DNA of 64,000 nucleotides, from contig DASRHY010000201.1 in assembly GCA_035650275.1 (NCBI GenBank), positions 1-64,000 of the forward strand, given 5' to 3'. The notes beneath the pieces were generated by a model. That model made no database searches. It was given only the letters and a program-made list of their open reading frames with translations, and was not told where the DNA came from. Source of the DNA: DASRHY01 sp035650275 (lineage in GTDB: Bacteria; Actinomycetota; Actinomycetes; Propionibacteriales; Kribbellaceae). The first letter of the stretch is position 1, and each line of letters opens with the position of its first letter. This document shows, in pieces, positions 1 to 7,559 of this stretch. A program made the translations under genes and the position numbers.

Positions 1-257
1 ACGCCGAACCCGACTCGCGGCTGTTCGAGGGCGTGGCGGGGGAGCGCTTCTACTTCGTGCACTCGTACGGCGTCCGCGAGTGGCAGCTCACCGGCACCCG
101 CGAGTCGGTCCGGCCGCGGCTCGGCTGGACGTCGTACGGCGGTGACCGCTTCGTCGCCTCGGTCGAGAACGGCCCGCTCAGCGCCACCCAGTTCCACCCC
201 GAGAAGTCCGGCGATGCCGGCGCCGCCCTGCTCCACAACTGGGTCCGCTCGCTGTAG
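1..257 (+). CDS. hisH: HisH, glutaminase subunit of imidazole glycerol phosphate synthase (3' end only)
   Basis: Only the last 84 or so codons are in the window; the reading frame is open from base 3 to TAG at 255-257. The visible part carries FYFVHSYGV followed by ATQFHPEKSG and AGAALLHNWV, which is the C-terminal half of a class I glutamine amidotransferase of the HisH type. The HPE tripeptide supplies the catalytic His and Glu; the nucleophilic Cys lies upstream, outside the window. HisH releases ammonia from glutamine for HisF in histidine biosynthesis. No other his gene follows: the next gene belongs to an importer operon, so this is the 3' end of its cluster on this side. Confidence 0.85.
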   Translation, partial: AEPDSRLFEGVAGERFYFVHSYGVREWQLTGTRESVRPRLGWTSYGGDRFVASVENGPLSATQFHPEKSGDAGAALLHNWVRSL

Positions 258-310
258 GTGTACCCGGCAGGGCGTGTCGGCGTGACCGCCGCCCGATGCG
301 GCGCGCGCAA

Positions 311-393
311 CTCGCGTGGTCAACCTCGCGAACGCAGGGTTCTCCCCGCGCATGCGCGGGGAGAACCCTCAGCCCGAGTGGTTAACCACGCGG
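311..393. repeat. Single unit of a dispersed palindromic intergenic repeat
   Basis: The hisH-livF gap (258-647) holds a 34-bp perfect palindrome at 336-369, centred on GCATGC. It is flanked on the left by GCGTGGTCAACC (314-325) and on the right by the palindrome GTGGTTAACCAC (378-389). The same order of elements (GGTTAACC boundary box, hairpin, boundary box) makes up the array at 25.5 kb, so this is one member of a repeat family. The rest of the gap, about 394-633, shows no convincing gene. It must hold the livF operon promoter, but no clear box could be assigned. Confidence 0.75.
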
Positions 394-647
394 ATTGCGG
401 GAGGGGAGATGGCGGCGCGGGGCGCGGCGCGGGCTGGTGCGGGGCGGGTGCGGGGGCGCTTGCCGGTGACAACGTGCGCTTCGTCAGGAGTGCGGGTGGC
501 GGTGGAAACTTACGGATCAGCCGGTCGGTCACGGTTCGGATACTGAGGCGTAGTTTTCATTGCCAGGTATCTTCCGCACGGTGGCCGCTGATGCCACACT
601 CAACCGCCAAGAAGTGGTGCGCGCTCGGGGTTCGAGGAGGCGTCACG

Positions 648-1433
648 TTGCTGGCTGTCGAGAACCTCGAGGTCGTCTACGACGACGTGATGCTGGTGCT
701 GCGTGGTGTCAGCCTCGAGGTGGCCGACGGCCGGATCGTCACGCTGCTGGGCGCGAACGGGGCCGGCAAGTCGACGCTGCTGCGGGCGATGTCCGGCCTG
801 CTCGACGTGCATGACGGTGAGGTCACCCGGGGGAAGGTGACGCTGGACGGCGAGCCGGTGCACGGGCTGGCGCCGCACAAGGTCGCGGCGCTCGGGATCA
901 AGCAGGTGATGGAGGGCCGGCGGATCCTGGCCGAGCTCACGGTCGAGGAGAACCTGCGGGTCGGGGCGCACGTCACCCCGCGGCTGGTGAAGTCCAACAC
1001 GGCCAAGATGTTCGACCTGTTCCCGGTGCTCGCGGACCGGCGGCGCTCGACCGCCGGGTACCTGTCCGGTGGTGAGCAGCAGATGCTGGCGATCGGGCGG
1101 GCACTGATGTCGGACCCGCGGTACCTGCTGCTGGACGAGCCGAGCCTCGGGCTGGCGCCGCTGGTCGTGCAGCAGATCCGGGACGTGATCGTCGAGATCA
1201 ACAAGCTCGGTACCACGGTCCTGCTGGTGGAGCAGAACGCCACGATGGCGTTGTCGATCGCCGAACATGGGTACGTGCTGGAGAACGGCCAGGTCGTGAT
1301 GGACAAGCCGGCCGCGGCGCTGCTCGCCGACGACGACGTGCGCGAGTTCTACCTGGGGCTCGGCGCCGAAGGTACGGCGAAGTCGTTCCGCGACGTCAAG
1401 CACTACAAGCGCAAGAAGCGGTGGCTCTCGTGA
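648..1433 (+). CDS. livF: ABC transporter ATP-binding protein, LivF type
   Basis: ATPase of a branched-chain-amino-acid-type (HAAT family) importer, 261 residues. Walker A GANGAGKST is near residues 35-43, the signature LSGGEQQ near 139-145 and Walker B YLLLDEP near 159-165. The switch region reads LLVEQN, as in E. coli LivF. It ends with a basic tail (KHYKRKKRW) beyond the usual LivF end. The TTG start is chosen because a strong GAGGAGG ribosome site lies at 634-640 and the LivF fold begins there. An in-frame ATG at 591 lacks such a site, and the frame open to 258 runs through a repeat. It is the first gene of a six-gene operon. Substrate cannot be read from an ATPase. Confidence 0.88.
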   Translation: MLAVENLEVVYDDVMLVLRGVSLEVADGRIVTLLGANGAGKSTLLRAMSGLLDVHDGEVTRGKVTLDGEPVHGLAPHKVAALGIKQVMEGRRILAELTVEENLRVGAHVTPRLVKSNTAKMFDLFPVLADRRRSTAGYLSGGEQQMLAIGRALMSDPRYLLLDEPSLGLAPLVVQQIRDVIVEINKLGTTVLLVEQNATMALSIAEHGYVLENGQVVMDKPAAALLADDDVREFYLGLGAEGTAKSFRDVKHYKRKKRWLS

Positions 1434-2212
1434 GTGTCCTGGAGTTCGACGACGTCGTCTTGTCGTTCGCCGGCGTGACCGCGATCAACCACGTCAGCTT
1501 CGAGGTCGGCGAGTCCGAGCTGTTCGCGGTGATCGGGCCGAACGGTGCCGGCAAGACCTCGATCTTCAACGTGCTGTCCGGGGTGTACCGGCCGCAGCAG
1601 GGCAGGGTCGCGTTCGGCGGCGAGAACCTGCTCGGCCGCCGGCCGCACCAGATCGCCCGGATGGGGATCGCCCGGACGTTCCAGAACATCGAGCTGTTCT
1701 CGAACCTGACCGTGATCGACAACCTGATGCTCGGCCGGCACCACCACAACCCGTACGGCGTACTGGCGTCGTTCGCCTGGTTCGGCAAGGCCCGTCGCAG
1801 CGAGCTGGCGAACCGGGCCGCGGTCGAGGACATCGTCGACTTCCTCGAGCTCGAGCAGTGGCGCCGGCTGCCCGTCGGCGTACTGCCGTACGGCGTACAG
1901 AAGCGGGTCGAGCTCGGCCGGGCGCTGGCCAGCGAGCCGAAGCTGTTGCTGCTGGACGAGCCGGTGGCCGGGATGAACCTGGAGGAGACCGAGGACATGG
2001 CCCGGTTCATCCTCGACATCCGCGACGACCTGAGGCTGCCGATGATCATGGTCGAGCACGACATGGGCCTGGTGATGGATCTCGCGGACCGGATCATGGT
2101 GGTCGACTTCGGCCGGCCGATAAGTACCGGCACACCACGCGGGGTAGCGACCAACCCGGACGTGATCCGCGCGTACCTCGGCGAGGAGCACGCCACCGAG
2201 GTGGCGCGATGA
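1430..2212 (+). CDS. livG: ABC transporter ATP-binding protein, LivG type
   Basis: Second ATPase of the importer, about 260 residues. Walker A GPNGAGKT is near 36-43, the signature LPYGVQKRV near 152-160, Walker B LLLLDEP near 172-178 and the H-loop VEHD near 208-211. The long Q-loop region with ARTFQNIELF is typical of LivG. The GTG at 1430 overlaps the livF stop as GTGA; an alternative GTG at 1421 would add three residues. It pairs with LivF to power the LivH/LivM permease. The gene overlaps the following acyl-CoA ligase as ATGA, so the two are translationally coupled. Confidence 0.9.
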   Translation: MSVLEFDDVVLSFAGVTAINHVSFEVGESELFAVIGPNGAGKTSIFNVLSGVYRPQQGRVAFGGENLLGRRPHQIARMGIARTFQNIELFSNLTVIDNLMLGRHHHNPYGVLASFAWFGKARRSELANRAAVEDIVDFLELEQWRRLPVGVLPYGVQKRVELGRALASEPKLLLLDEPVAGMNLEETEDMARFILDIRDDLRLPMIMVEHDMGLVMDLADRIMVVDFGRPISTGTPRGVATNPDVIRAYLGEEHATEVAR

Positions 2213-4080
2213 GCACGGCGACCGAGCAGCGCACCCGGACGACGACGATCGCGACCCGGATCCGGGAGCGGGCCGCGAGCACGCCGAACGCGCTGGCGAT
2301 GCGCGAGAAGGACTTCGGCATCTGGCAGCAGGTCAGCTGGTCGCTGTACTGGGACACCGTCGAACGGGTCGGGCACGCGTTGCTCGCGCTCGGCGTCGAG
2401 CCCGGCGACCGGGTCGCGATCCACTCGGAGAACCGGCGCGAGTGGCTGTACGCCGACGTCGGCACGGTCGCGGTACGCGGCACCACGGTCGGGCTGTACC
2501 CGACGAACCCGGCACCCGAGGTCGGCTATCTGCTCAAGCACTCCGGCGCGAAGGTGCTGGTGGTGGAGGACTCCGAGCAGCTGGACAAGGCACTCGCGGT
2601 GCTGTCCGACCTGCCGGACCTGGAGCGGATCGTGTACCTGGAGCCGCGCGGCATCCGGTACCGGTACGACAACCCGCTGCTGATGGCGTGGGAGGACTTC
2701 CTCGCGCTCGGCGAGCGGCATCGCAGTGAGCACCCGGACGCGGTCACCGAGCGGATGGACGCCGCCGAGCCGACCGACGTCGCCACCTTGGTCTACACGT
2801 CCGGCACCACCGGGCCGCCGAAGGGCGCGATGCTGACCGTCGCGAACGTGGAGTTCGCGATCCGCACGCTGGTCCGCGACGGCGGCTTCACGTCGCCGCC
2901 ACCGACGCCGGCGGACGTGTCGCTGTCGTACCTGCCGCTCTGCCACATCGCCGAGCGGATCTTCACCACCTGGTTCAACGCCGCGTCCGGGGTCCGGGTG
3001 CACTTCGCGGAGTCGATCGAGACCGTACAGCCCAACCTGCGCGAGGTGCAGCCGACGATCCTGTTCGGGGTCCCGCGGATCTGGGAGAAGATCGCCGCCG
3101 GGATCAGCATCCGGATCTCCCAGGCCAGCGCGCTCAAGCGCTGGCACGCCCGGTTCTGGCTGCGCCGCGCCGAGCGGATCGCCGACACGCTGGTCCGGCG
3201 GGAGGGCCGGCACTCGGCCGGGACCCGGCTGGTCTACGCGGTCGGGTACGTGTTCTTCTACCGCGCGCTGCTGGACCGGATCGGGATGCGCAAGGTCCGG
3301 TACGCCGCGTCTGGTGCGGCCCCGATCGCGCCGGACGTGCTGCGGTTCTTCATGGGCATCGGCGTCCCGATGCACGAGGTGTACGGGATGACCGAGAACA
3401 CCGCGGTCGCCACCGCGAACTTCCCCGGCAAGGTCAAGGTCGGCACCGTCGGCGAGGCGCACCGCGGGACCGAGCTGCGGCTCGATGAGCAGACCGGCGA
3501 GATCCTGACCAGGCACGGCGGCACCTTCGCCGGCTACTGGCGCGACCCGGACGCGACCGCCCGCACCGTCGACGCGGACGGCTGGCTGCACACCGGCGAC
3601 GTCGGCGAGCTGGTCGACGGCACGCACCTGCGGATCACCGACCGGATGAAGGACATCATCATCACCGCGGGCGGCAAGAACGTCGCCCCGTCGGAGATCG
3701 AGAACGCGCTGAAGGCCTCGCCGTACATCAAGGAAGCGATCGTGATCGGCGACCGGCGCTCGTACTGCACCGCGCTGATCGGGATCGAGCTGGACACCGT
3801 CGGGCACTGGGCGCAGCAGCGACGGTTGCCCTACACCACCTATCGGGACCTGTCCGAGAAGCGCGAGGTGGTCGAGCTCGTGCAGGGCGTGGTGACCGAG
3901 GTCAACCAGCGGTTCGCGAGCGTCGAGCAGGTCAAGCGGTTCCGGATGCTGCCCAAGCAGCTCGACCACGAGGACGGCGAGCTGACCGCGACGATGAAGG
4001 TGAAGCGGACCGCGATCGCGGACATGTTCGGCGACCTGGTCGAGTCGATGTACGGCGGGGCAAAGGACGGCCGCCCGTGA
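2209..4080 (+). CDS. AMP-forming acyl-CoA synthetase (long-chain fatty-acid/aryl-CoA ligase family)
   Basis: ANL-superfamily ligase of 623 residues that would activate a carboxylic acid to an acyl-AMP and then a CoA thioester. The P-loop YTSGTTGPPKGAMLT lies near residues 196-210, YGMTEN in the second half, GWLHTGD near 458-464, and DRMKDIIITAGGKN just after it. The length and the hinge motif fit the FadD15-like long-chain group better than short acetyl-CoA synthetases. It lies between the ATPase genes (livF-livG) and the permease genes, overlapping both neighbours by 4 bp. That placement suggests the imported substrate is a carboxylic acid trapped as its CoA ester (inference). The substrate, whether fatty, aromatic or branched-chain acid, is not visible. 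Confidence 0.87.
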   Translation: MSTATEQRTRTTTIATRIRERAASTPNALAMREKDFGIWQQVSWSLYWDTVERVGHALLALGVEPGDRVAIHSENRREWLYADVGTVAVRGTTVGLYPTNPAPEVGYLLKHSGAKVLVVEDSEQLDKALAVLSDLPDLERIVYLEPRGIRYRYDNPLLMAWEDFLALGERHRSEHPDAVTERMDAAEPTDVATLVYTSGTTGPPKGAMLTVANVEFAIRTLVRDGGFTSPPPTPADVSLSYLPLCHIAERIFTTWFNAASGVRVHFAESIETVQPNLREVQPTILFGVPRIWEKIAAGISIRISQASALKRWHARFWLRRAERIADTLVRREGRHSAGTRLVYAVGYVFFYRALLDRIGMRKVRYAASGAAPIAPDVLRFFMGIGVPMHEVYGMTENTAVATANFPGKVKVGTVGEAHRGTELRLDEQTGEILTRHGGTFAGYWRDPDATARTVDADGWLHTGDVGELVDGTHLRITDRMKDIIITAGGKNVAPSEIENALKASPYIKEAIVIGDRRSYCTALIGIELDTVGHWAQQRRLPYTTYRDLSEKREVVELVQGVVTEVNQRFASVEQVKRFRMLPKQLDHEDGELTATMKVKRTAIADMFGDLVESMYGGAKDGRP

Positions 4081-4964
4081 ACGAGTTCGTCTCGACCCTG
4101 GTCAAGGGGCTCGGCAACGGCTCGATCTACGCCCTGCTGGCGCTCGGCTTCGTGATCATCTACAAGTCGATGCGGGTGATCAGCTTCGCCCAGCCGGCCT
4201 TCATGATGGTCGGCGCGACGCTGGTCAGCTATCTGGTGCTGGAGATGAACTTCTTCGTCGCGGTGCTGGTCGCGCTGGCGCTCACCGCGTTGCTCGGCAT
4301 CGGGGTCGAGCGGGTCGCGCTGCGGCCGATGATCGGCAAGCCGGTGTTCGTCGTCGCGATCATCACACTCGGCATCGACATCGCGATCCGGACCGTGACC
4401 AACGTGTACATCGGCCTGGAGATCCGCCAGATGGGCGACCCCTGGGGCCTGGAGCAGGTCGAGATCTTCGGCGTCCCGGTGGACCAGCGGCACCTGGCCA
4501 CGCTGATCACCACGATGGTCGTGGTGACCGCGCTGTTCGCGTTCTTCCGGTACTCGCGGATGGGGCTGGCGATGCGCGCCGCGTCGTACGACCAGGAGGT
4601 CGCACTGGCCCAGGGCGTGTCGGTCGGCTGGGTGTTCGCGCTGTCCTGGGCGATCGCGGGGGTGCTGGCCGCGCTGGCCGGCGTGTTCCTGTCCGTCGGT
4701 GTCGGGCTGGAGCAGACGCTGTGGCTGACCGCGCTGAAGGCGCTGCCGGTGATCATCCTCGGCGGGCTGGACTCGCTCGGCGGCGCGGTGGTCGCCGGGC
4801 TGTCGATCGGCGTGTTCGAGGCGCTGGTCGGCACCTACGGCGCCGACGTCGCACCGTTCCTCGGCGGCGACTTCTTCCTGGTGGTGCCGTACCTGCTGAT
4901 GCTGCTGGTGCTGCTGGTGCGGCCGTACGGGTTGTTCGGCGCCCGGGAGGTGGAGCGGATATGA
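4077..4964 (+). CDS. livH: Branched-chain-amino-acid-type ABC permease, LivH type
   Basis: Integral membrane permease of 295 residues made almost entirely of hydrophobic segments (about eight). The N-terminus GLGNGSIYALLALGFVIIY and the later RYSRMGLAMRAASYDQEVA are characteristic of LivH and contain the cytoplasmic coupling region that contacts the ATPases. The GTG start overlaps the ligase stop as GTGA and the stop overlaps livM as ATGA. With LivM it forms the transmembrane channel of the HAAT importer. Confidence 0.9.
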   Translation: MNEFVSTLVKGLGNGSIYALLALGFVIIYKSMRVISFAQPAFMMVGATLVSYLVLEMNFFVAVLVALALTALLGIGVERVALRPMIGKPVFVVAIITLGIDIAIRTVTNVYIGLEIRQMGDPWGLEQVEIFGVPVDQRHLATLITTMVVVTALFAFFRYSRMGLAMRAASYDQEVALAQGVSVGWVFALSWAIAGVLAALAGVFLSVGVGLEQTLWLTALKALPVIILGGLDSLGGAVVAGLSIGVFEALVGTYGADVAPFLGGDFFLVVPYLLMLLVLLVRPYGLFGAREVERI

Positions 4965-6082
4965 GCCTGCTCGCCCGGCTCGGACGACCCGAGCTGTACA
5001 CGTCGTACAAGCAGGACATGGCGCTGCTGAACACGCCCGCCAAACGGATCTGGACAGGCGTGATCGTGCTGGTCGCGCTGGTGCTGCCGTTCACGCTGAC
5101 CGACGACCTGCTGATCGTGCTGGCCACCGGGTTCATCGCCGCGATCGGGGCGATCGGGCTGAACATCGTCACCGGGTACGCCGGTCAGGTCTCGCTCGGG
5201 CACGCGTTCTTCCTGGCGATCGGCGCGTACACGGCGGCGGTGCTGTCCGGCGACCCGGACTCGACGAGGCTGATCGGGTTCGGCATCACCTCGCTGCCGG
5301 TCTGGCTGCTGGCCTCCGGGCTGGCCGCGGGTCTGGCCGGGCTGATCGTCGCGCCGCTGGTGGCGCGACTGCGCGGGCTGTACCTGGCGATCGTCACGCT
5401 CGGGCTGGTGTTCATCGGCGAGCACATCTGGAAGCACTGGAAGGCGCTCACCGGTGGTGTCGGGGTGGGCCGCCCTGCCGCGGTGCCCGAGCTGTTCGGG
5501 ATCAACCTCGCGGTCGACGGCCCGTCGTACACGAGGGCGCAGAAGCTCTACCTGCTCGCCTTCGTGCTGCTGGTCATCTTCGGCGTGCTGGCCCGCAACC
5601 TGGTCCGGTCCCGGACCGGGCGGGCGCTGGCCGCGGTTCGGGACCGGGACATCGCCGCCGAGGTGATCGGCGTCGACGTGACCCGCTACAAGATGGTCGC
5701 GTTCGCGGTGTCGTCGTTCTACGCAGGGATCGCGGGTTCGCTGCTGTACGTGATGATCGGCTTCATCGAGCCGTCGTCGTTCAACCTCGGCCTGTCCGTG
5801 CAGTACATCGCGATGATCCTGATCGGGGGAGTCGCGACCATCAGTGGCTCGATCATGGGCGCGCTGTTCATCACGCTGCTGCCTCGTCTCACCCGCGAGC
5901 TCCCGGCCGTGCTGCCGTTCATCTCCGGTAGCGCGACCACCGGCGGGCTGACCGTGTTCACCGTGGAGACGGTGCTGTACGGCCTGCTGATCATCGTGTT
6001 CCTCATCTTCGAACCCCGAGGTCTGTACGGCATCTGGGTCCGGATCCGCAACTACTGGAAGTCGTGGCCGTTCTCGCATTAA
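4961..6082 (+). CDS. livM: Branched-chain-amino-acid-type ABC permease, LivM type
   Basis: Second permease, 373 residues. A polar N-terminal stretch of roughly 25 residues comes first, then about nine or ten membrane segments. The LivM core is seen in GLNIVTGYAGQVSLGHAFF, in RLRGLYLAIVTLGL, and in the coupling loop SRTGRALAAVRDRDIAAEV. The ATG overlaps the livH stop as ATGA. Its TAA stop (6080-6082) overlaps the AAGGAG ribosome site of the binding-protein gene, so the last operon gene has its own strong initiation signal, as expected for a component needed in excess. Confidence 0.9.
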   Translation: MSLLARLGRPELYTSYKQDMALLNTPAKRIWTGVIVLVALVLPFTLTDDLLIVLATGFIAAIGAIGLNIVTGYAGQVSLGHAFFLAIGAYTAAVLSGDPDSTRLIGFGITSLPVWLLASGLAAGLAGLIVAPLVARLRGLYLAIVTLGLVFIGEHIWKHWKALTGGVGVGRPAAVPELFGINLAVDGPSYTRAQKLYLLAFVLLVIFGVLARNLVRSRTGRALAAVRDRDIAAEVIGVDVTRYKMVAFAVSSFYAGIAGSLLYVMIGFIEPSSFNLGLSVQYIAMILIGGVATISGSIMGALFITLLPRLTRELPAVLPFISGSATTGGLTVFTVETVLYGLLIIVFLIFEPRGLYGIWVRIRNYWKSWPFSH

Positions 6083-6092
6083 GGAGTGCCTG

Positions 6093-7397
6093 ATGAACGC
6101 ACGTCGTACCGTGGTGGCTCTTGCCACCGCGTTCGTGGTCGCAGCGGCGATGTCGGCGTGCCGCAGCGACGCGCCGGAGACCCAGGAGGGCTCCGAGGGT
6201 GTCAAGTTCGACGTCGGGGTCACGGCCGAACCGTGTCCGGAAGCCGTCGACCAGAACAAGGGCTGTATCTACCTCGGCATCATCTCCGACCTCACCGCCG
6301 GGCCGTTCAAGGCGCTCGCGGTTCCGATCACCGAGAGCCAGAAGCTGTTCTGGAAGCGGGTGAACACCGCCGGCGGGATCGGCGGCTACGAGGTTGACGT
6401 CACGAAGTACATCAAGGACAACAAGTACGACCCGCAGACGCACAGCCAGGTCTACCAGGAGATCAAGCCGAACGTCCTGGCGCTCGCGCAGACGCTCGGG
6501 TCGCCGCAGACCGCCGCGATCCTGCCGGACCTCAAGTCCAGCAACGTGGTCGCCGCCCCGGCGTCGTGGACGTCGGCCTGGGCGTTCGAGGACAACATCC
6601 TGGAGTCCGGCACGAACTACTGCTTCGAGGCGATGAACTCGGTCGACTACGCGGTCGAGACCTTCAAGCCGAAGAGCGTGGCCGCGGTGCACTACCCGGG
6701 CGACTACGGCGACGACGGTGCGGCCGGCGCCAAGGTGGCCGCCGAGGCGAACAGCCTGACCTTCACCGACATCCCGACCACGCCCGGCCAGGAGAACCAG
6801 GGCTCGGCGATCACCAAGCTGGTCCAGGCCAAGCCGGACCTGGTCATCCTCACCACGGCGCCGGCCGAGGCGGCGGCGATCGTCGGTGGCGCGGCGCAGG
6901 CCGGGTTCAAGGGGAAGTTCATCGGCACCAGCCCGACCTGGAACCCGGCCCTGCTGAAGAGCCCGGCGGCACCCGCCCTGCAGGCGCTGTACCTGCAGTC
7001 GGGACCGTGGGCGCCGTACGGCACGGACACTCCGGGTCACACGGCGATGCGGGAAGCGGTCGGCGACGCCTTCAAGGCCGGCCCGAGTGATGGCTGGACG
7101 GCGGGCTGGGTCTGGTCGTACCCGATGAAGGCCGCGCTGCAGAAGGCCGCCGACAACAAGGACCTGACCCGGGCCGGTCTGGTCGCCGCGGTGAAGTCCC
7201 TGGACACGGTGGACTACGAGGGCATGCTGCCGCCCGAGGCCGGCAAGTTTGCCGGAGAGCCGGCGGAGCGCGTGTTCCGGCAGAGCCTGATCTCGAAGCC
7301 GGACCCGGCCGCACCGACCGGGGTGACCGTCGAGAAGGACCTCTTCGTCGGCCCGACCGCGGAGAAGTACGACTTCACCAAGGCCTGCTACCAGTGA
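6093..7397 (+). CDS. Lipoprotein substrate-binding protein of the importer (type 1 periplasmic fold)
   Basis: 434 residues with a signal peptide that ends in AAAMSAC, a lipobox with the modified Cys at about 23, so it should be tethered to the outer face of the membrane. The mature part has the Peripla_BP_6 pattern: YLGIISDLTAGPFKALA, WKRVNTAGGIGGYEV, and SAITKLVQAKPDLVILTTAP in the second lobe. The family covers Leu/Ile/Val, amide and aromatic-acid binders, so the ligand is open. The ATG is placed by AAGGAG at 6081-6086. It is last in the liv operon and is followed by a terminator hairpin. Confidence 0.88.
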   Translation: MNARRTVVALATAFVVAAAMSACRSDAPETQEGSEGVKFDVGVTAEPCPEAVDQNKGCIYLGIISDLTAGPFKALAVPITESQKLFWKRVNTAGGIGGYEVDVTKYIKDNKYDPQTHSQVYQEIKPNVLALAQTLGSPQTAAILPDLKSSNVVAAPASWTSAWAFEDNILESGTNYCFEAMNSVDYAVETFKPKSVAAVHYPGDYGDDGAAGAKVAAEANSLTFTDIPTTPGQENQGSAITKLVQAKPDLVILTTAPAEAAAIVGGAAQAGFKGKFIGTSPTWNPALLKSPAAPALQALYLQSGPWAPYGTDTPGHTAMREAVGDAFKAGPSDGWTAGWVWSYPMKAALQKAADNKDLTRAGLVAAVKSLDTVDYEGMLPPEAGKFAGEPAERVFRQSLISKPDPAAPTGVTVEKDLFVGPTAEKYDFTKACYQ

Positions 7398-7426
7398 CCC
7401 GCTGAAACCGCGCTGAAATCCCTCTG

Positions 7427-7464
7427 GCGCGTCCGAAGGAGTGGCACCACTCCTTCGGGCGCGC
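7427..7464 (+). terminator. Transcription terminator of the liv operon
   Basis: An 18-bp stem with one G-T pair: 7427-7444 pairs with 7447-7464, with the core CCGAAGGAGTGG opposite CCACTCCTTCGG. It lies 29 bases after the binding-protein stop. There is no T-run, as is usual for actinobacterial hairpin terminators. Confidence 0.85.
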
Positions 7465-7493
7465 ACTTGGACGCGACACGCCACCGAGGTGGA

Positions 7494-7526
7494 GTTCACC
7501 TGGCGTTCACCGTACGTTCACGTATG
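7494..7526 (+). promoter_or_regulatory. PHO box: three 11-bp direct repeats for the phosphate regulator PhoP
   Basis: Three contiguous 11-base units each begin with GTTCAC: GTTCACCTGGC (7494), GTTCACCGTAC (7505) and GTTCACGTATG (7516). This is the direct-repeat layout known for PhoP binding in Streptomyces. It ends 33 bases before the start of a phoX-type phosphatase gene, so phosphate-starvation control of that gene is strongly implied. Confidence 0.85.
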
Positions 7527-7559
7527 GACGCCCTGTGAAACCGCCCTCTGGAGGAAGTC

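Noticed and set aside
258..647. N-terminal extension of LivF back to base 258
   Set aside because: The extra 130 residues translate a palindromic repeat and match no ABC protein; a strong ribosome site supports the TTG at 648.
1396..3969. An 857-codon minus-strand frame opposite livG and the ligase
   Set aside because: Same artefact: low-complexity product and no initiation signal.
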